39,614 nt of DNA, taken from positions 1-39,614 of the forward strand of contig JAISBV010000130.1 in NCBI GenBank assembly GCA_031266025.1, read 5' to 3'. The first letter of the stretch is position 1, and each line of letters opens with the position of its first letter. Made by a program: the position numbers and the translations under genes. Below are positions 1 through 7,715 of this stretch, piece by piece. The notes under the pieces were generated by a model that saw only the letters and a list, made by a program, of their open reading frames with translations, searched no databases and was not told where the DNA came from. The DNA is from Eubacteriales Family XIII. Incertae Sedis bacterium (GTDB lineage Bacteria > Bacillota > Clostridia > Peptostreptococcales > Anaerovoracaceae).

Positions 1-1
1 C

Positions 2-49
2 GCTCAGGCCAACATGATCCCGCAGGGCGTGCTCAGCTTGCTCCAGTAA
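2..49 (+). CDS. Flagellin, C-terminal fragment (cut by window edge)
   Basis: The reading frame entering the window encodes AQANMIPQGVLSLLQ and then TAA. This matches the conserved D0 C-terminal helix of flagellins, which typically ends in a string like QANQ-PQ-VL-LL. Flagellin is the secreted filament subunit, and this terminal helix packs in the filament core. Only 15 residues are visible, so the identification rests on a short but very characteristic tail. A strong stem-loop follows about 43 bases after the stop, as expected for the end of a highly expressed monocistronic gene. It implies that the organism, or a close ancestor, is flagellated. Confidence 0.7.
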   Translation, partial: AQANMIPQGVLSLLQ

Positions 50-92
50 ACGGTGTTTTCGGGAACACAATCATTTTAACAAAGGGAACACT

Positions 93-128
93 GCGAAGAC
101 CGCCGCGAGGCGGTCTTCGCGCTTTCTT
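93..128 (+). terminator. Rho-independent terminator after flagellin
   Basis: A 12-bp perfect stem (GCGAAGACCGCC / GGCGGTCTTCGC, loop GCGA) at 93-120 is followed by GCTTTCTTCC. The T-tract is imperfect but the stem is very stable. Its position just downstream of the flagellin stop supports termination. Confidence 0.75.
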
Positions 129-142
129 CCGTTCTTCAGGCA

Positions 143-187
143 TATTTTTTCCCTACAGTCGGAAAAAATCCACTAAAGCGTTATAAC
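143..187 (+). repeat. Hairpin repeat family A, copy 1 (left arm degraded)
   Basis: This copy contains the inner inverted repeat (ATTTTTTCC ... GGAAAAAAT around a CTACAGTC-type loop) and the tail CACTAAAGCGTTATAAC. It is nearly identical to copy 2 over the right 40 bases. The expected left outer arm GTTGAAACGC is not recognisable here. See copies at 208-271, 31705-31764 and 17708-17771 (minus). Confidence 0.7.
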
Positions 188-207
188 GAGACTAAAGATC
201 ACGTCTC

Positions 208-271
208 GTTGAAACGCAACAGAGGTAAGATTTTTTCCTACAGTCGGAAAAAATCCACTAAAGCGTTATAA
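208..271 (+). repeat. Hairpin repeat family A, copy 2 (complete)
   Basis: This is a 64-nt element with outer arms GTTGAAACGC / GCGTTATAA and an inner stem GATTTTTTCC / GGAAAAAATC around a short TACAGTC-type loop. It lies 65 bases after copy 1 in the same orientation and upstream of the acyl-CoA dehydrogenase operon. It could be a small mobile palindrome or a structured leader element. Confidence 0.7.
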
Positions 272-283
272 AGAGCTTGAAAA

Positions 284-311
284 TTGTCTCAAATTGTAGT
301 TTAATTATACT
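284..311 (+). promoter_or_regulatory. Candidate promoter for the acyl-CoA dehydrogenase/etf operon
   Basis: TTGTCT (284-289) and TATACT (306-311) are separated by 16 bp in an AT-rich stretch. This is the best sigma-A-like pair in the 5' spacer. It would give a leader of over 300 nt containing several hairpins, which lowers certainty. Confidence 0.35.
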
Positions 312-387
312 TAGCATCAGGCATGGCATAAATAAGACTTTTTCGTACGGGTTTTTTTCATAGGGCGTCGCAGTTTATTTATATTGC

Positions 388-553
388 TCCGACAATATTT
401 AACTGTCGGAACGATTAATAAACTGCCCCGCAGCAAGACTACGGGGTATTGGAGAGCCGGGCAGTTTGATACGATAGGAAATATTGGGAACGGGTTCAAT
501 ACCCTACGTATATGAATAAGGAAATGCAGCAAGCTACGGGGTATTGAACCCGT
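388..553. repeat. Cluster of three palindromes in the spacer before acyl-CoA dehydrogenase
   Basis: Three stems follow each other. TCCGACA/TGTCGGA spans 388-410. An imperfect CCCCGCAGC...ACGGGG hairpin at 426-445 sits inside AAACTGCCC/GGGCAGTTT-type arms. A 16-bp perfect stem, AACGGGTTCAATACCC with its complement, spans 489-553. The ..GCAGCAAGCT-CGGGGTATT.. word occurs in the second and third stems and again at 20406-20430, so it is a dispersed palindromic family. The ORF-track protein 317-646 (minus) in this stretch is not credible coding. Confidence 0.6.
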
Positions 554-644
554 TTGCGTAATAAATTTTATTTGCGTTGTGACGTCCGCGCGACATTTTG
601 CGCGCGGAACAAGTGGTATCGGTATTGGTAAGAGGAGGATTTGC

Positions 645-1790
645 ATGAACTTTCAACTTACGAAAGAGCAGGAATTTGTAAGGAAGATGGTGAGAAGCTT
701 CGCTGAAACCGAAGTGGATCCCATCGCTGCGGACATCGACAAAGAACACAGATTTCCCGAGGAGACGGTAAAGCAGATGGGCCGGTACGGCCTTTTGGGC
801 GTGCCTTTTCCAAAGGAGTATGAGGGTGCCGGCGGTGATCATATATCCTATGCGATCACCGTGGAGGAGTTGTCCCGGAAATGCGCGTCGACGGGCGTAA
901 TCTGTTCGGCTCACACGTCGCTTTGCGTTTGGCCCATCTTCGCGTGGGGCAGCGACGATCAGAAAAATAAATACCTGCCGGATCTTACGAGCGGCAGGAA
1001 ACTCGGCGCTTTCGGTCTGACCGAGTCAAACGCCGGCACGGACGCGGGCGGACAGCAGACGCGCGCCGAAGACAAGGGTGATCATTGGCTACTGAACGGC
1101 GCCAAGGTGTTTATCACGAACGGCGGCTATGCCGACACATTCGTCGTCATGGCCATGACGGACAAATCGAAAGGTACGCGCGGAGGCATCAGTTCCTTCA
1201 TCGTCGAAAAGGGCTTCGAGGGCTTTTCGATCGGAAAGACGGAAGATAAGATGGGTATCTGCGCTTCATCCACAACGGAACTTGTTTTCCAAAACTGCAA
1301 GGTTCCCAAGGAAAATATACTCGGCAATGTGGGCGACGGATTCAAGGTCGCTATGTCCACGCTCGACGGCGGGCGCATCGGCATTGCGTCGCAGGCCCTC
1401 GGCATCGCGCAGGGCGCTTTTGACGTAACCGTGGAATATATGAAATCCAGAAAGCAGTTCAACAAAAAGCTCTCGCAGATGGATGCACTGCGTTTTGAGA
1501 TCGCGGATATGAAGACGCGCATAGAGGCCGCGCGCCTGTTGATCTACAGGGCGGCCGATATGAAAGACAAGCACTTGCCTTACGGTCCCGCGTCCGCTAT
1601 GGCGAAGCTCTTCGCCTCCGAAACGGCTATGCATGTTACGACCAAAGCCGTGCAGCTTCACGGCGGTTACGGTTACATGAGGGATTATCCTCTTGAACGG
1701 ATGATGAGAGACGCCAAGATCACGGAGATATACGAAGGTACCTCCGAGGCGCAGAAGCTCGTTATATCAGCGGATGTATTCAAGAAATAA
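645..1790 (+). CDS. Acyl-CoA dehydrogenase (butyryl-CoA dehydrogenase-like)
   Basis: This FAD-dependent short-chain acyl-CoA dehydrogenase catalyses alpha,beta oxidation of acyl-CoA or, with bifurcating Etf, reduction of an enoyl-CoA. The 381-residue length is normal for the family. The N-terminal helical domain begins MNFQLTKEQEFV, the FAD-binding FGLTESNAGTD is present, and the C-terminal signature IYEGTSEAQ contains the catalytic-base Glu (about residue 364). I chose the ATG at 645 over the ORF-track start because AGAGGAGG lies 7 nt upstream and family proteins begin there. It is followed 15 bp later by etfB and then a ferredoxin-fused etfA, the same order as carCDE of caffeyl-CoA reductase. 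The actual substrate (crotonyl-CoA, caffeyl-CoA or another) cannot be read from the sequence. Confidence 0.93.
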   Translation: MNFQLTKEQEFVRKMVRSFAETEVDPIAADIDKEHRFPEETVKQMGRYGLLGVPFPKEYEGAGGDHISYAITVEELSRKCASTGVICSAHTSLCVWPIFAWGSDDQKNKYLPDLTSGRKLGAFGLTESNAGTDAGGQQTRAEDKGDHWLLNGAKVFITNGGYADTFVVMAMTDKSKGTRGGISSFIVEKGFEGFSIGKTEDKMGICASSTTELVFQNCKVPKENILGNVGDGFKVAMSTLDGGRIGIASQALGIAQGAFDVTVEYMKSRKQFNKKLSQMDALRFEIADMKTRIEAARLLIYRAADMKDKHLPYGPASAMAKLFASETAMHVTTKAVQLHGGYGYMRDYPLERMMRDAKITEIYEGTSEAQKLVISADVFKK

Positions 1791-1805
1791 GGAGGGGCTT
1801 TAACA

Positions 1806-2609
1806 ATGGCTTTCAAGATAATAGTTTGCGCCAAACAGGTGCCCGATACAAATGAAATAAAGATCGATCCTGTGACGAAGACGCTCGTGCGCGAGGGTGT
1901 GCCGAGCATTTTGAATCACGACGACGCGAACGCGCTCGAAGAAGCGCTCAAAATCAAGGACGCATATCCCGACACGACGATAACGGTCGTGACGATGGGC
2001 CCGCCTCAGGCAAAGGATATGCTGATAGAATGTCTTGCCATGGGCGCGGACGACGGCGTGCTGCTTTCGGATCGCGCGCTCGGGGGCTCCGATACGTGGG
2101 CCACGTCCAACGCTATCGCGGCGGCAATAAATAAGATAGGAGACTATGATCTGATCTTTGCGGGCAGACAGGCCATAGACGGCGACACGGCGCAGGTCGG
2201 CCCGCAGATCGCCGAGAAACTCGGCTTGCCGCAGGTCACGTATGTGGCCGAGTTTTCTATGTCAGATGATAAAAAACATATTACGGTAAAACGGGCGCTT
2301 GAGGACGGTTATGAATTGATAAAGATAAATACCCCTTGTATGCTTACGGCCATCAAGGAGCTGAATACTCCGCGCTATATGTCCATAGGCGGCATCTTCG
2401 ACGCTGTGCGAAAGGACATCCCGACTTGGGGCGCAAAGGAGCTCGGCGTGAATACGGATAAGGAGGTCGGTCTCGAAGCCTCTCCGACGAATGTGTTCCG
2501 CTCGTTCACTCCCGCGCCCAAGGGTAAAGGTATGATTATAGAGGCCGACACGGAAAAAGAATTGGCGGATAAGCTGCTTATCAATTTGAAGTCGAAACAC
2601 ATAATATAG
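1806..2609 (+). CDS. etfB: Electron transfer flavoprotein subunit beta
   Basis: This is the EtfB partner of EtfA, shuttling electrons between the acyl-CoA dehydrogenase and NADH/ferredoxin. The 267 residues fit the family. The N-terminus [15 protein letters not shown] and the motif [23 protein letters not shown] are diagnostic. That motif lines the nucleotide site that holds the second FAD in bifurcating Etfs and AMP in classical ones. A GGAGGGG ribosome-binding site precedes the ATG, and the gene sits 15 bp after the dehydrogenase and 20 bp before etfA. It is almost certainly co-transcribed with both and forms a heterodimer with EtfA. Confidence 0.95.
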   Translation: MAFKIIVCAKQVPDTNEIKIDPVTKTLVREGVPSILNHDDANALEEALKIKDAYPDTTITVVTMGPPQAKDMLIECLAMGADDGVLLSDRALGGSDTWATSNAIAAAINKIGDYDLIFAGRQAIDGDTAQVGPQIAEKLGLPQVTYVAEFSMSDDKKHITVKRALEDGYELIKINTPCMLTAIKELNTPRYMSIGGIFDAVRKDIPTWGAKELGVNTDKEVGLEASPTNVFRSFTPAPKGKGMIIEADTEKELADKLLINLKSKHII

Positions 2610-2629
2610 TTGAGGGGGTAGAAAACAAA

Positions 2630-3913
2630 ATGGCAATTTGTGTAATAAATGAAAAATGCAAAGGCTGCAAGCTGTGTATAAAGGCCTGTCCCTTTGACGC
2701 CATCTACATGGAAGGCAAGTTGGCCGTTATCAACGAGAAGTGCACAGCCTGCAAACAGTGTATAGCCGCTTGCAAATTCGATGCGATAGAGGATACGGGC
2801 GAGGAAGAAGGCCCTGTGGATCTCTCCGCGTACAAGCACGTATGGGTCTACGCCGAACAGCGTGCCGGCAAGCTCATGAACGTCGCGCTTGAGCTGATCG
2901 GCGAGGGCAGGAGACTGGCCCGCGAGATAAGCGACGATACGAAGGTGTACGCCGTGCTGATCGGCGACGGCATAAGCGGACTTGCGAGCGAGTGCTTTGA
3001 ATTCGGCGCGGACGGCGTGTATCTTATAGAAAATCCCTTGCTTGCGAATTTTACGACGGACGGTTATACGAAGGTACTGTATGACGCCGTCAAGGCATAT
3101 AAACCCGAAATTGTGCTGTTCGGCGCGACGCATATAGGCAGAGACTTAGCGCCGAGGGTGGCGGCCAGATTGAGCACAGGTCTTACAGCTGACTGTACGC
3201 GGCTTGACGTCAAGGTCAGCAGCTACATCGATTACGCAAACAAGAACACGACGTTGGATACGTCCACGCTCGACCCCGCGTCCGACGACAAAGGGCTCAA
3301 GCAGACGAGACCCGCGTTCGGCGGCAACCTTATGGCTACTATAGTGTGCCCGAGAACAAGGCCGCAGATGTCGACGGTACGCCCGGGCGTTATGACGCGC
3401 CGCGAACGCGTACCGGGCGCGACGGGCGATATCGTAAACGTAAACGTCTCTTTGGCTGAAAACGATATAAGGACGAAGATCGTCGAGATAGTTAAGTCGG
3501 CGAAGGAGATCGTATCATTGACAGACGCGGACATCATCTGCTCCGGAGGGCGCGGACTCGGCGATCCGTCGGGCTTCGAGTTGATACGCAAGTTCGCCGC
3601 GAAGGTGGGAGGCGTCGTCGGATCAAGCCGCGCCGCCGTGGACGCGGGTTGGATCGATCACTCGCATCAGGTGGGACAGACCGGCACCACGGTCAAGCCC
3701 AAGATATATTTCGCCTGCGGCATTTCCGGGGCGATACAGCATTTGGCCGGAATGCAGACCTCGGACATCATAGTCGCGATCAACAAGGATCCCGAAGCCC
3801 CGATATTCGAGGTGGCTGACTATGGTATTGTCGGTGATCTGTACAAGGTGATACCGCAGATCATAGATGAGTGGGACGGCGCGGACGAACTCTATGAGGC
3901 GACCGTACACTAA
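2630..3913 (+). CDS. etfA: EtfA with N-terminal 2[4Fe-4S] ferredoxin domain
   Basis: This is a 427-residue electron transfer flavoprotein alpha subunit. Residues ~1-55 form a bacterial-type double-cluster ferredoxin ([12 protein letters not shown] and [12 protein letters not shown]). It is joined to a full EtfA N-terminal domain and the FAD-binding C-terminal domain ([45 protein letters not shown]). Plain EtfA is about 320 residues, so the ferredoxin is a true fusion. This architecture is known from CarE (caffeyl-CoA reductase) and LctC (lactate dehydrogenase), where flavin-based bifurcation couples an endergonic and an exergonic transfer. The gene ends the operon, 25 bp before a clear terminator. 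Confidence 0.95.
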   Translation: MAICVINEKCKGCKLCIKACPFDAIYMEGKLAVINEKCTACKQCIAACKFDAIEDTGEEEGPVDLSAYKHVWVYAEQRAGKLMNVALELIGEGRRLAREISDDTKVYAVLIGDGISGLASECFEFGADGVYLIENPLLANFTTDGYTKVLYDAVKAYKPEIVLFGATHIGRDLAPRVAARLSTGLTADCTRLDVKVSSYIDYANKNTTLDTSTLDPASDDKGLKQTRPAFGGNLMATIVCPRTRPQMSTVRPGVMTRRERVPGATGDIVNVNVSLAENDIRTKIVEIVKSAKEIVSLTDADIICSGGRGLGDPSGFELIRKFAAKVGGVVGSSRAAVDAGWIDHSHQVGQTGTTVKPKIYFACGISGAIQHLAGMQTSDIIVAINKDPEAPIFEVADYGIVGDLYKVIPQIIDEWDGADELYEATVH

Positions 3914-3937
3914 GGATCTGTCCGGATGAAAAATCCG

Positions 3938-3969
3938 AAACGCGGGCGACATTTGTTTCCCGCGTTTTT
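3938..3969 (+). terminator. Terminator after etfA
   Basis: AAACGCGGG / CCCGCGTTT form a 9-bp stem with a 12-nt loop, followed by TTC. The arm ends in a run of T residues (GTTTTTC). It separates the Etf operon from ruvC. Confidence 0.75.
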
Positions 3970-4018
3970 CGTTGTGCGTTGGTTGCGCGCCCTTGCGCGG
4001 ACGGTCGAAAACCGTAGA

Positions 4019-4032
4019 CAAACATACGTTTG
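4019..4032. promoter_or_regulatory. LexA (DinR/SOS) operator upstream of ruvC
   Basis: CAAACATACGTTTG matches the Bacillota LexA consensus CGAACRNRYGTTYG at 13 of 14 positions. Its half-sites CAAAC/GTTTG are perfect inverted repeats around ATAC. It lies directly before a TATGAT -10-like element (4033-4038) and 18 bp before the ruvC ATG, the position expected for repression. ruvAB is a classical SOS target, which supports the call. Confidence 0.7.
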
Positions 4033-4050
4033 TATGATAAACTGGTAGGC

Positions 4051-4551
4051 ATGAAGATATTGGGCATAGATCCGGGCTACGCGATTCTCGGATACGGGAT
4101 AGTAGAGATGAAAGGCGGCAGGTTTTCCCCGCGCGGTTACGGCGCGATTACAACAGCCGCCGATACGGCGCTCCCGGAGCGCTTGAAGATTCTTTACGCC
4201 GAGCTTATGGATGTTATAGAGCTGCATGATCCGGACGTAGCTTCCGTCGAGGAGCTGATTTTCAACAGCAATGTCAAGACAGCCCTGCTTGTGGGGCAGG
4301 CGAGAGGCGCCGCAGTGCTTGCCTGCGTCAATTCGGGACTCAGAATATACGAGTACACGCCGCTGCAGATCAAGCAGGGCCTGACAGGCTACGGCCGTGC
4401 CGACAAGGCGCAGATGCAGATGATGGTAAAGACGATACTGCATCTTGATGAAACTCCGAAACCCGACGACGCCGCCGACGCCTTGGCCGCCGCGATTTGC
4501 CACGGCCATTCCGCGGCGTATCGCAAGCGCATGGAGGAGGTCGCGAGATGA
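4051..4551 (+). CDS. ruvC: Holliday junction resolvase RuvC
   Basis: RuvC is the endonuclease that cuts Holliday junctions bound by RuvAB. The 166 residues contain the acidic catalytic set D7 (GIDPG), E67/E68 (VEELIFN) and D140/D143 (DDAADALAAAICH), with the usual RNase-H-like spacing. I used the ATG at 4051 because all RuvC proteins start with M-IlGIDPG; the ORF-track start adds seven non-conserved residues and runs into the operator. The stop overlaps the ruvA start (ATGA), so translation is coupled. The gene heads a ruvC-ruvA-ruvB-spoIID-queA-EamA run under the putative LexA box. Confidence 0.95.
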   Translation: MKILGIDPGYAILGYGIVEMKGGRFSPRGYGAITTAADTALPERLKILYAELMDVIELHDPDVASVEELIFNSNVKTALLVGQARGAAVLACVNSGLRIYEYTPLQIKQGLTGYGRADKAQMQMMVKTILHLDETPKPDDAADALAAAICHGHSAAYRKRMEEVAR

Positions 4552-5162
4552 TTTGGTCCGTCAGCGGCGAGCTGACATATAAACTTGACGGCCGTGTGGT
4601 GATAGAGACCGGCGGCATAGGTTACGAGATATCCGTTCCGGAAAATTGCGACGTTTATCGGCACAAGGAAGGGGATCGCGTCATGGTGTACACAGCCATG
4701 ATCGTCAAAGAGGACGACGTGAGCCTCTTCGGTTTCTCGGACAGAACGTCGCTCTCACTGTTCCGCAAACTGCTCACAGTCGGCGGAGTGGGCGCAAAGG
4801 CGGCTATGTCCGTGCTGTCCGCAATGCCTGTGGCGGAGCTTACGAAGGCGATAATATTCGGAGACGCGCCTATGCTGACGCGCGCAAACGGCATAGGAAA
4901 GAAGTCTGCGGAACGTATTATATTGGAACTCAAGGATAAACTGGAGATGTACGCGGAACCCGGAATGGCTGCGGGCGCGCGCCTTTCCGGCGAAGCCGCG
5001 GCAGCGGGCGCGACCGCCGCGGACGACCCTCGCGCTCAGGCCGCAGATGCGCTCGTGGGTCTCGGCTATTCGCGCGCGGAAGCCTTTTCCGCCGTAGCCG
5101 GTGTTACTGACGACGATCTTAAGGTTGAAGAGTATATCAAACGGGCGCTTAAACGTATATAG
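4548..5162 (+). CDS. ruvA: Holliday junction branch migration protein RuvA
   Basis: RuvA is the tetrameric DNA-junction-binding subunit of the RuvAB motor. The 204 residues show the N-terminal OB-fold (MIWSVSGELTYK...IGYEISVP), the helix-hairpin-helix region with VGGVGAKAAMSVLS and ANGIGKKSAERIILELKDK, and the flexible Ala/Gly-rich linker. A C-terminal domain III (ADALVGLGYSRAEAFSAV) contacts RuvB. The ATG at 4548 overlaps the ruvC stop. The ORF-track start lies inside ruvC and lacks support. A short spacer of 64-76 bp with a weak hairpin separates it from ruvB. Confidence 0.95.
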   Translation: MIWSVSGELTYKLDGRVVIETGGIGYEISVPENCDVYRHKEGDRVMVYTAMIVKEDDVSLFGFSDRTSLSLFRKLLTVGGVGAKAAMSVLSAMPVAELTKAIIFGDAPMLTRANGIGKKSAERIILELKDKLEMYAEPGMAAGARLSGEAAAAGATAADDPRAQAADALVGLGYSRAEAFSAVAGVTDDDLKVEEYIKRALKRI

Positions 5163-5238
5163 GTAATAACCACACTTGAAGTGGTGTTTAAGCTGACTTA
5201 GTCTTAATTTAAGCTTTGAGTATACGGTGATTGACTGT

Positions 5239-6300
5239 ATGACAAATTACGACGACAGAATAATGACGGGCGAGCATCTTGACGAGGATGAGGCGTTTGC
5301 GGAATTGAGTCTCAGACCCAAGAAGCTCAGCGAATACATCGGCCAAAAGAACGTGACTGACAACCTCAAGGTGTTTATCGACGCCGCGCGTTTGCGGAAC
5401 GAGCCGCTTGATCACGTCCTTTTTTACGGCCCGCCGGGGCTCGGAAAGACGACGCTCGCGGGTATCATAGCAAACGAATTGGGCGTGGAACTGCGCATTA
5501 CGTCGGGCCCCGCCATAGAGCGGGCCGGAGACTTGGCCGCCCTGCTCACGAATCTTGGTGATCGCGACGTGCTGTTTATAGACGAGATACACAGACTCAA
5601 TCGTTCCGTCGAGGAGGTGCTGTACTCCGCAATGGAAGATTATGCCATAGATATTATCATAGGTAAGGGGCCTTCCGCTCGTTCCATAAGAATAGACCTC
5701 GGCAAATTTACGCTTATCGGCGCGACGACGAGGGCAGGATCGCTTTCGGCGCCGCTCCGCGACCGTTTCGGCGTGATAAGCAAGTTTGAGATGTACAGAC
5801 CGAGCGAGTTAATGAGCATTATCGCGCGTTCGGCCGAGCTTTTGCGCGTCGAGACAGACGAGGAATCCATGAGCGAATTGGCGCTGCGTTCACGCGGCAC
5901 GCCGAGGGTCGCGAACAGGCTGCTCAAGCGCGTCCGCGATTTCTGCCAAGTGAAGGGCAGCGGGCGCATAGACATGGAGATCACGCGCTATACGCTGAAT
6001 TCACTCGGTATTGATGAAAAAGGGCTCGAAGGGCTCGACAGGGATATACTGAGACTTATCATAGAACGCTTTGGCGGCGGGCCGGTCGGTATAGACACGA
6101 TAGCCGCAGCCATAGGCGAGGAGCGCGTCACCATTGAAGACGTATACGAGCCATATCTGATGCAGATGGGCTATCTGCACAGGACGCAGAAGGGTCGCGT
6201 GGTGTCGCGGGACGCGTATACGCATCTGGGGCTGAAAGCGCCCGACATGTCCGCCGATGCGCAAATTTCAATATTTGAGGAGGATTTTCCCGATGAATGA
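5239..6300 (+). CDS. ruvB: Holliday junction branch migration helicase RuvB
   Basis: RuvB is the AAA+ hexameric motor that drives branch migration with RuvA. It has Walker [10 protein letters not shown] (about residues 64-72), Walker [12 protein letters not shown], sensor GATTRAGSL, an arginine-finger segment and a C-terminal winged helix ending [12 protein letters not shown]. It is about 353 residues from ATG 5239; a GTG at 5227 would add four residues. Neither start has a strong Shine-Dalgarno. I prefer ATG because the N-terminus then aligns with RuvB proteins (short acidic stretch before SLRPK-L-EYIGQ). The end overlaps the spoIID start by 8 bases. Confidence 0.95.
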   Translation: MTNYDDRIMTGEHLDEDEAFAELSLRPKKLSEYIGQKNVTDNLKVFIDAARLRNEPLDHVLFYGPPGLGKTTLAGIIANELGVELRITSGPAIERAGDLAALLTNLGDRDVLFIDEIHRLNRSVEEVLYSAMEDYAIDIIIGKGPSARSIRIDLGKFTLIGATTRAGSLSAPLRDRFGVISKFEMYRPSELMSIIARSAELLRVETDEESMSELALRSRGTPRVANRLLKRVRDFCQVKGSGRIDMEITRYTLNSLGIDEKGLEGLDRDILRLIIERFGGGPVGIDTIAAAIGEERVTIEDVYEPYLMQMGYLHRTQKGRVVSRDAYTHLGLKAPDMSADAQISIFEEDFPDE

Positions 6301-7711
6301 ACTGTCCTATGGGTTGCTGCTCAAAGGGTCGATCAAGACAGTGTGTATCGCCGCGCTGTGCCTTGCCGCCGTCGCGTGCACGGCGTCTTCCGCAGTGTTT
6401 GCCGCGGACGGCGGCGCTGTTATTCGCATAGGTCTGTCTTACGGCTCGGGCGCGCCCGCGTCATGTGAGATTTCGTCCGCGAACGGTTTTATCTTGGGCG
6501 TGTATGAAAAGGGCGGTTTCCGGGAAGGTATGCCGCTGCCCGCGTATACGACGCTGACCGTTTCCGCGAGCGGCGGACGCACGACGCTTCATGCCGGCGG
6601 CGTGCTCGTATCGGACGACGTGGGCGCGGGAAACTGCATTATGCCTTACGATTACGCGGCGGGCGCGCCTATAGTGTACAACGGCGTTCCGTACAGGGGA
6701 GGACTGTCGTTTCGTTCCAATTCCAATAACACGTTCAACGTGATAAACAGGCTTACTGTCGAGGAATATCTGTACGGCGTCATCAATTCGGAGATGGGTT
6801 ACAAGAATCCGGGCGAGGCTTTGAAGGCGCAGGCCGTGGCCGCCAGAAGCTACGCTATATTGAAGACGGACTCGCACGCGAGCGACGGCTTCGATATGTG
6901 CGCTGCGGCGCACTGTCAGGTATATAAGGGCTATGGCGACGAGCACGCCGAAACTTCGGCGGCGGTTGACGGCACGGCCGGCTTGGCGCTTTACAGCGGC
7001 GGCGTTCCTGTCAGCGGCAATTATTTCAAGAACAGCGGCGGCCACACTCAAAACGCCGAGGACGTCTGGAATTCCGCGGAAGCGCATCTGCGAGGCGTTT
7101 TGGACGAGTATTCTCCTCCGTATACATGGGGATGGCAGCTTTCATTCCGCGAACTGCGCACGCTGATAGCGTCGGCCGGCGATGATCCGGGCGATATATC
7201 CTCGATTTCCGTCAGCGAGAGAACCGTGAACGGGCATGTTTTGGCCGTCAGCATAACGGGCGAAAGAGGCGTTGTCACATTGGAGAAGAATCGTATTCGC
7301 ACGGTGCTTGGGGCGTCTAACGTAAAGTCTCTGAATTTTACGTTCGGCGGGGCGCCGCCTACGCCCGCTCGGCCGCAGTCCGTTCATGTCGCGGTCGGCG
7401 GCGGCGTTCAAGAACTCTCGGGCGGAATGTCCGTGCTTTCCGCAAACGGTTTTGCGGTAACCGTCAACATGGCGGACGCCGTCATACAAGGCGCGTCCGA
7501 ACGCGTAAAAGCGTCCGGTTCGGACGGGTCTTTGGCCGGCGCGTTCCCCCCTGAAGGCGAAACAGCTACGGGCGGCAGCGTCACGTTTACGGGCAGCGGC
7601 TATGGGCACGGCGTGGGTATGCCGCAGGACAGCGCTATAGAAATGGCGAATCAGGGCTTTGATTTCAGACAAATTTTGACAAAATATTTTACCGGGACGG
7701 AGATACGGTGA
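6293..7711 (+). CDS. SpoIID/LytB-domain peptidoglycan hydrolase, secreted
   Basis: This is a predicted exported lytic transglycosylase or amidase enhancer of the SpoIID/LytB family. In spore formers SpoIID strips peptidoglycan during engulfment. The 472 residues begin with a signal peptide (hydrophobic run [25 protein letters not shown]). The SpoIID core starts at about residue 155, [33 protein letters not shown], in which the SEM Glu corresponds to the catalytic Glu of SpoIID. The C-terminal [15 protein letters not shown] motif is a variant of GHGVGMSQYGA. ATG 6293 has GAGGAGG upstream and overlaps the ruvB stop. The link with ruvB and queA recurs in Clostridia. Whether it acts in sporulation or vegetative wall turnover is open. 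Confidence 0.85.
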   Translation: MNELSYGLLLKGSIKTVCIAALCLAAVACTASSAVFAADGGAVIRIGLSYGSGAPASCEISSANGFILGVYEKGGFREGMPLPAYTTLTVSASGGRTTLHAGGVLVSDDVGAGNCIMPYDYAAGAPIVYNGVPYRGGLSFRSNSNNTFNVINRLTVEEYLYGVINSEMGYKNPGEALKAQAVAARSYAILKTDSHASDGFDMCAAAHCQVYKGYGDEHAETSAAVDGTAGLALYSGGVPVSGNYFKNSGGHTQNAEDVWNSAEAHLRGVLDEYSPPYTWGWQLSFRELRTLIASAGDDPGDISSISVSERTVNGHVLAVSITGERGVVTLEKNRIRTVLGASNVKSLNFTFGGAPPTPARPQSVHVAVGGGVQELSGGMSVLSANGFAVTVNMADAVIQGASERVKASGSDGSLAGAFPPEGETATGGSVTFTGSGYGHGVGMPQDSAIEMANQGFDFRQILTKYFTGTEIR

Positions 7712-7715
7712 ACGG

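Noticed and set aside
143-271. CRISPR array
   Set aside because: Two similar units occur here, but they are palindromic, unevenly bounded and recur singly elsewhere; no cas genes and no regular spacers.
317-914. Minus-strand ORFs of 109 and 126 residues near the acyl-CoA dehydrogenase start
   Set aside because: They cross palindromes and then lie antisense to a confident gene; the composition is not protein-like.
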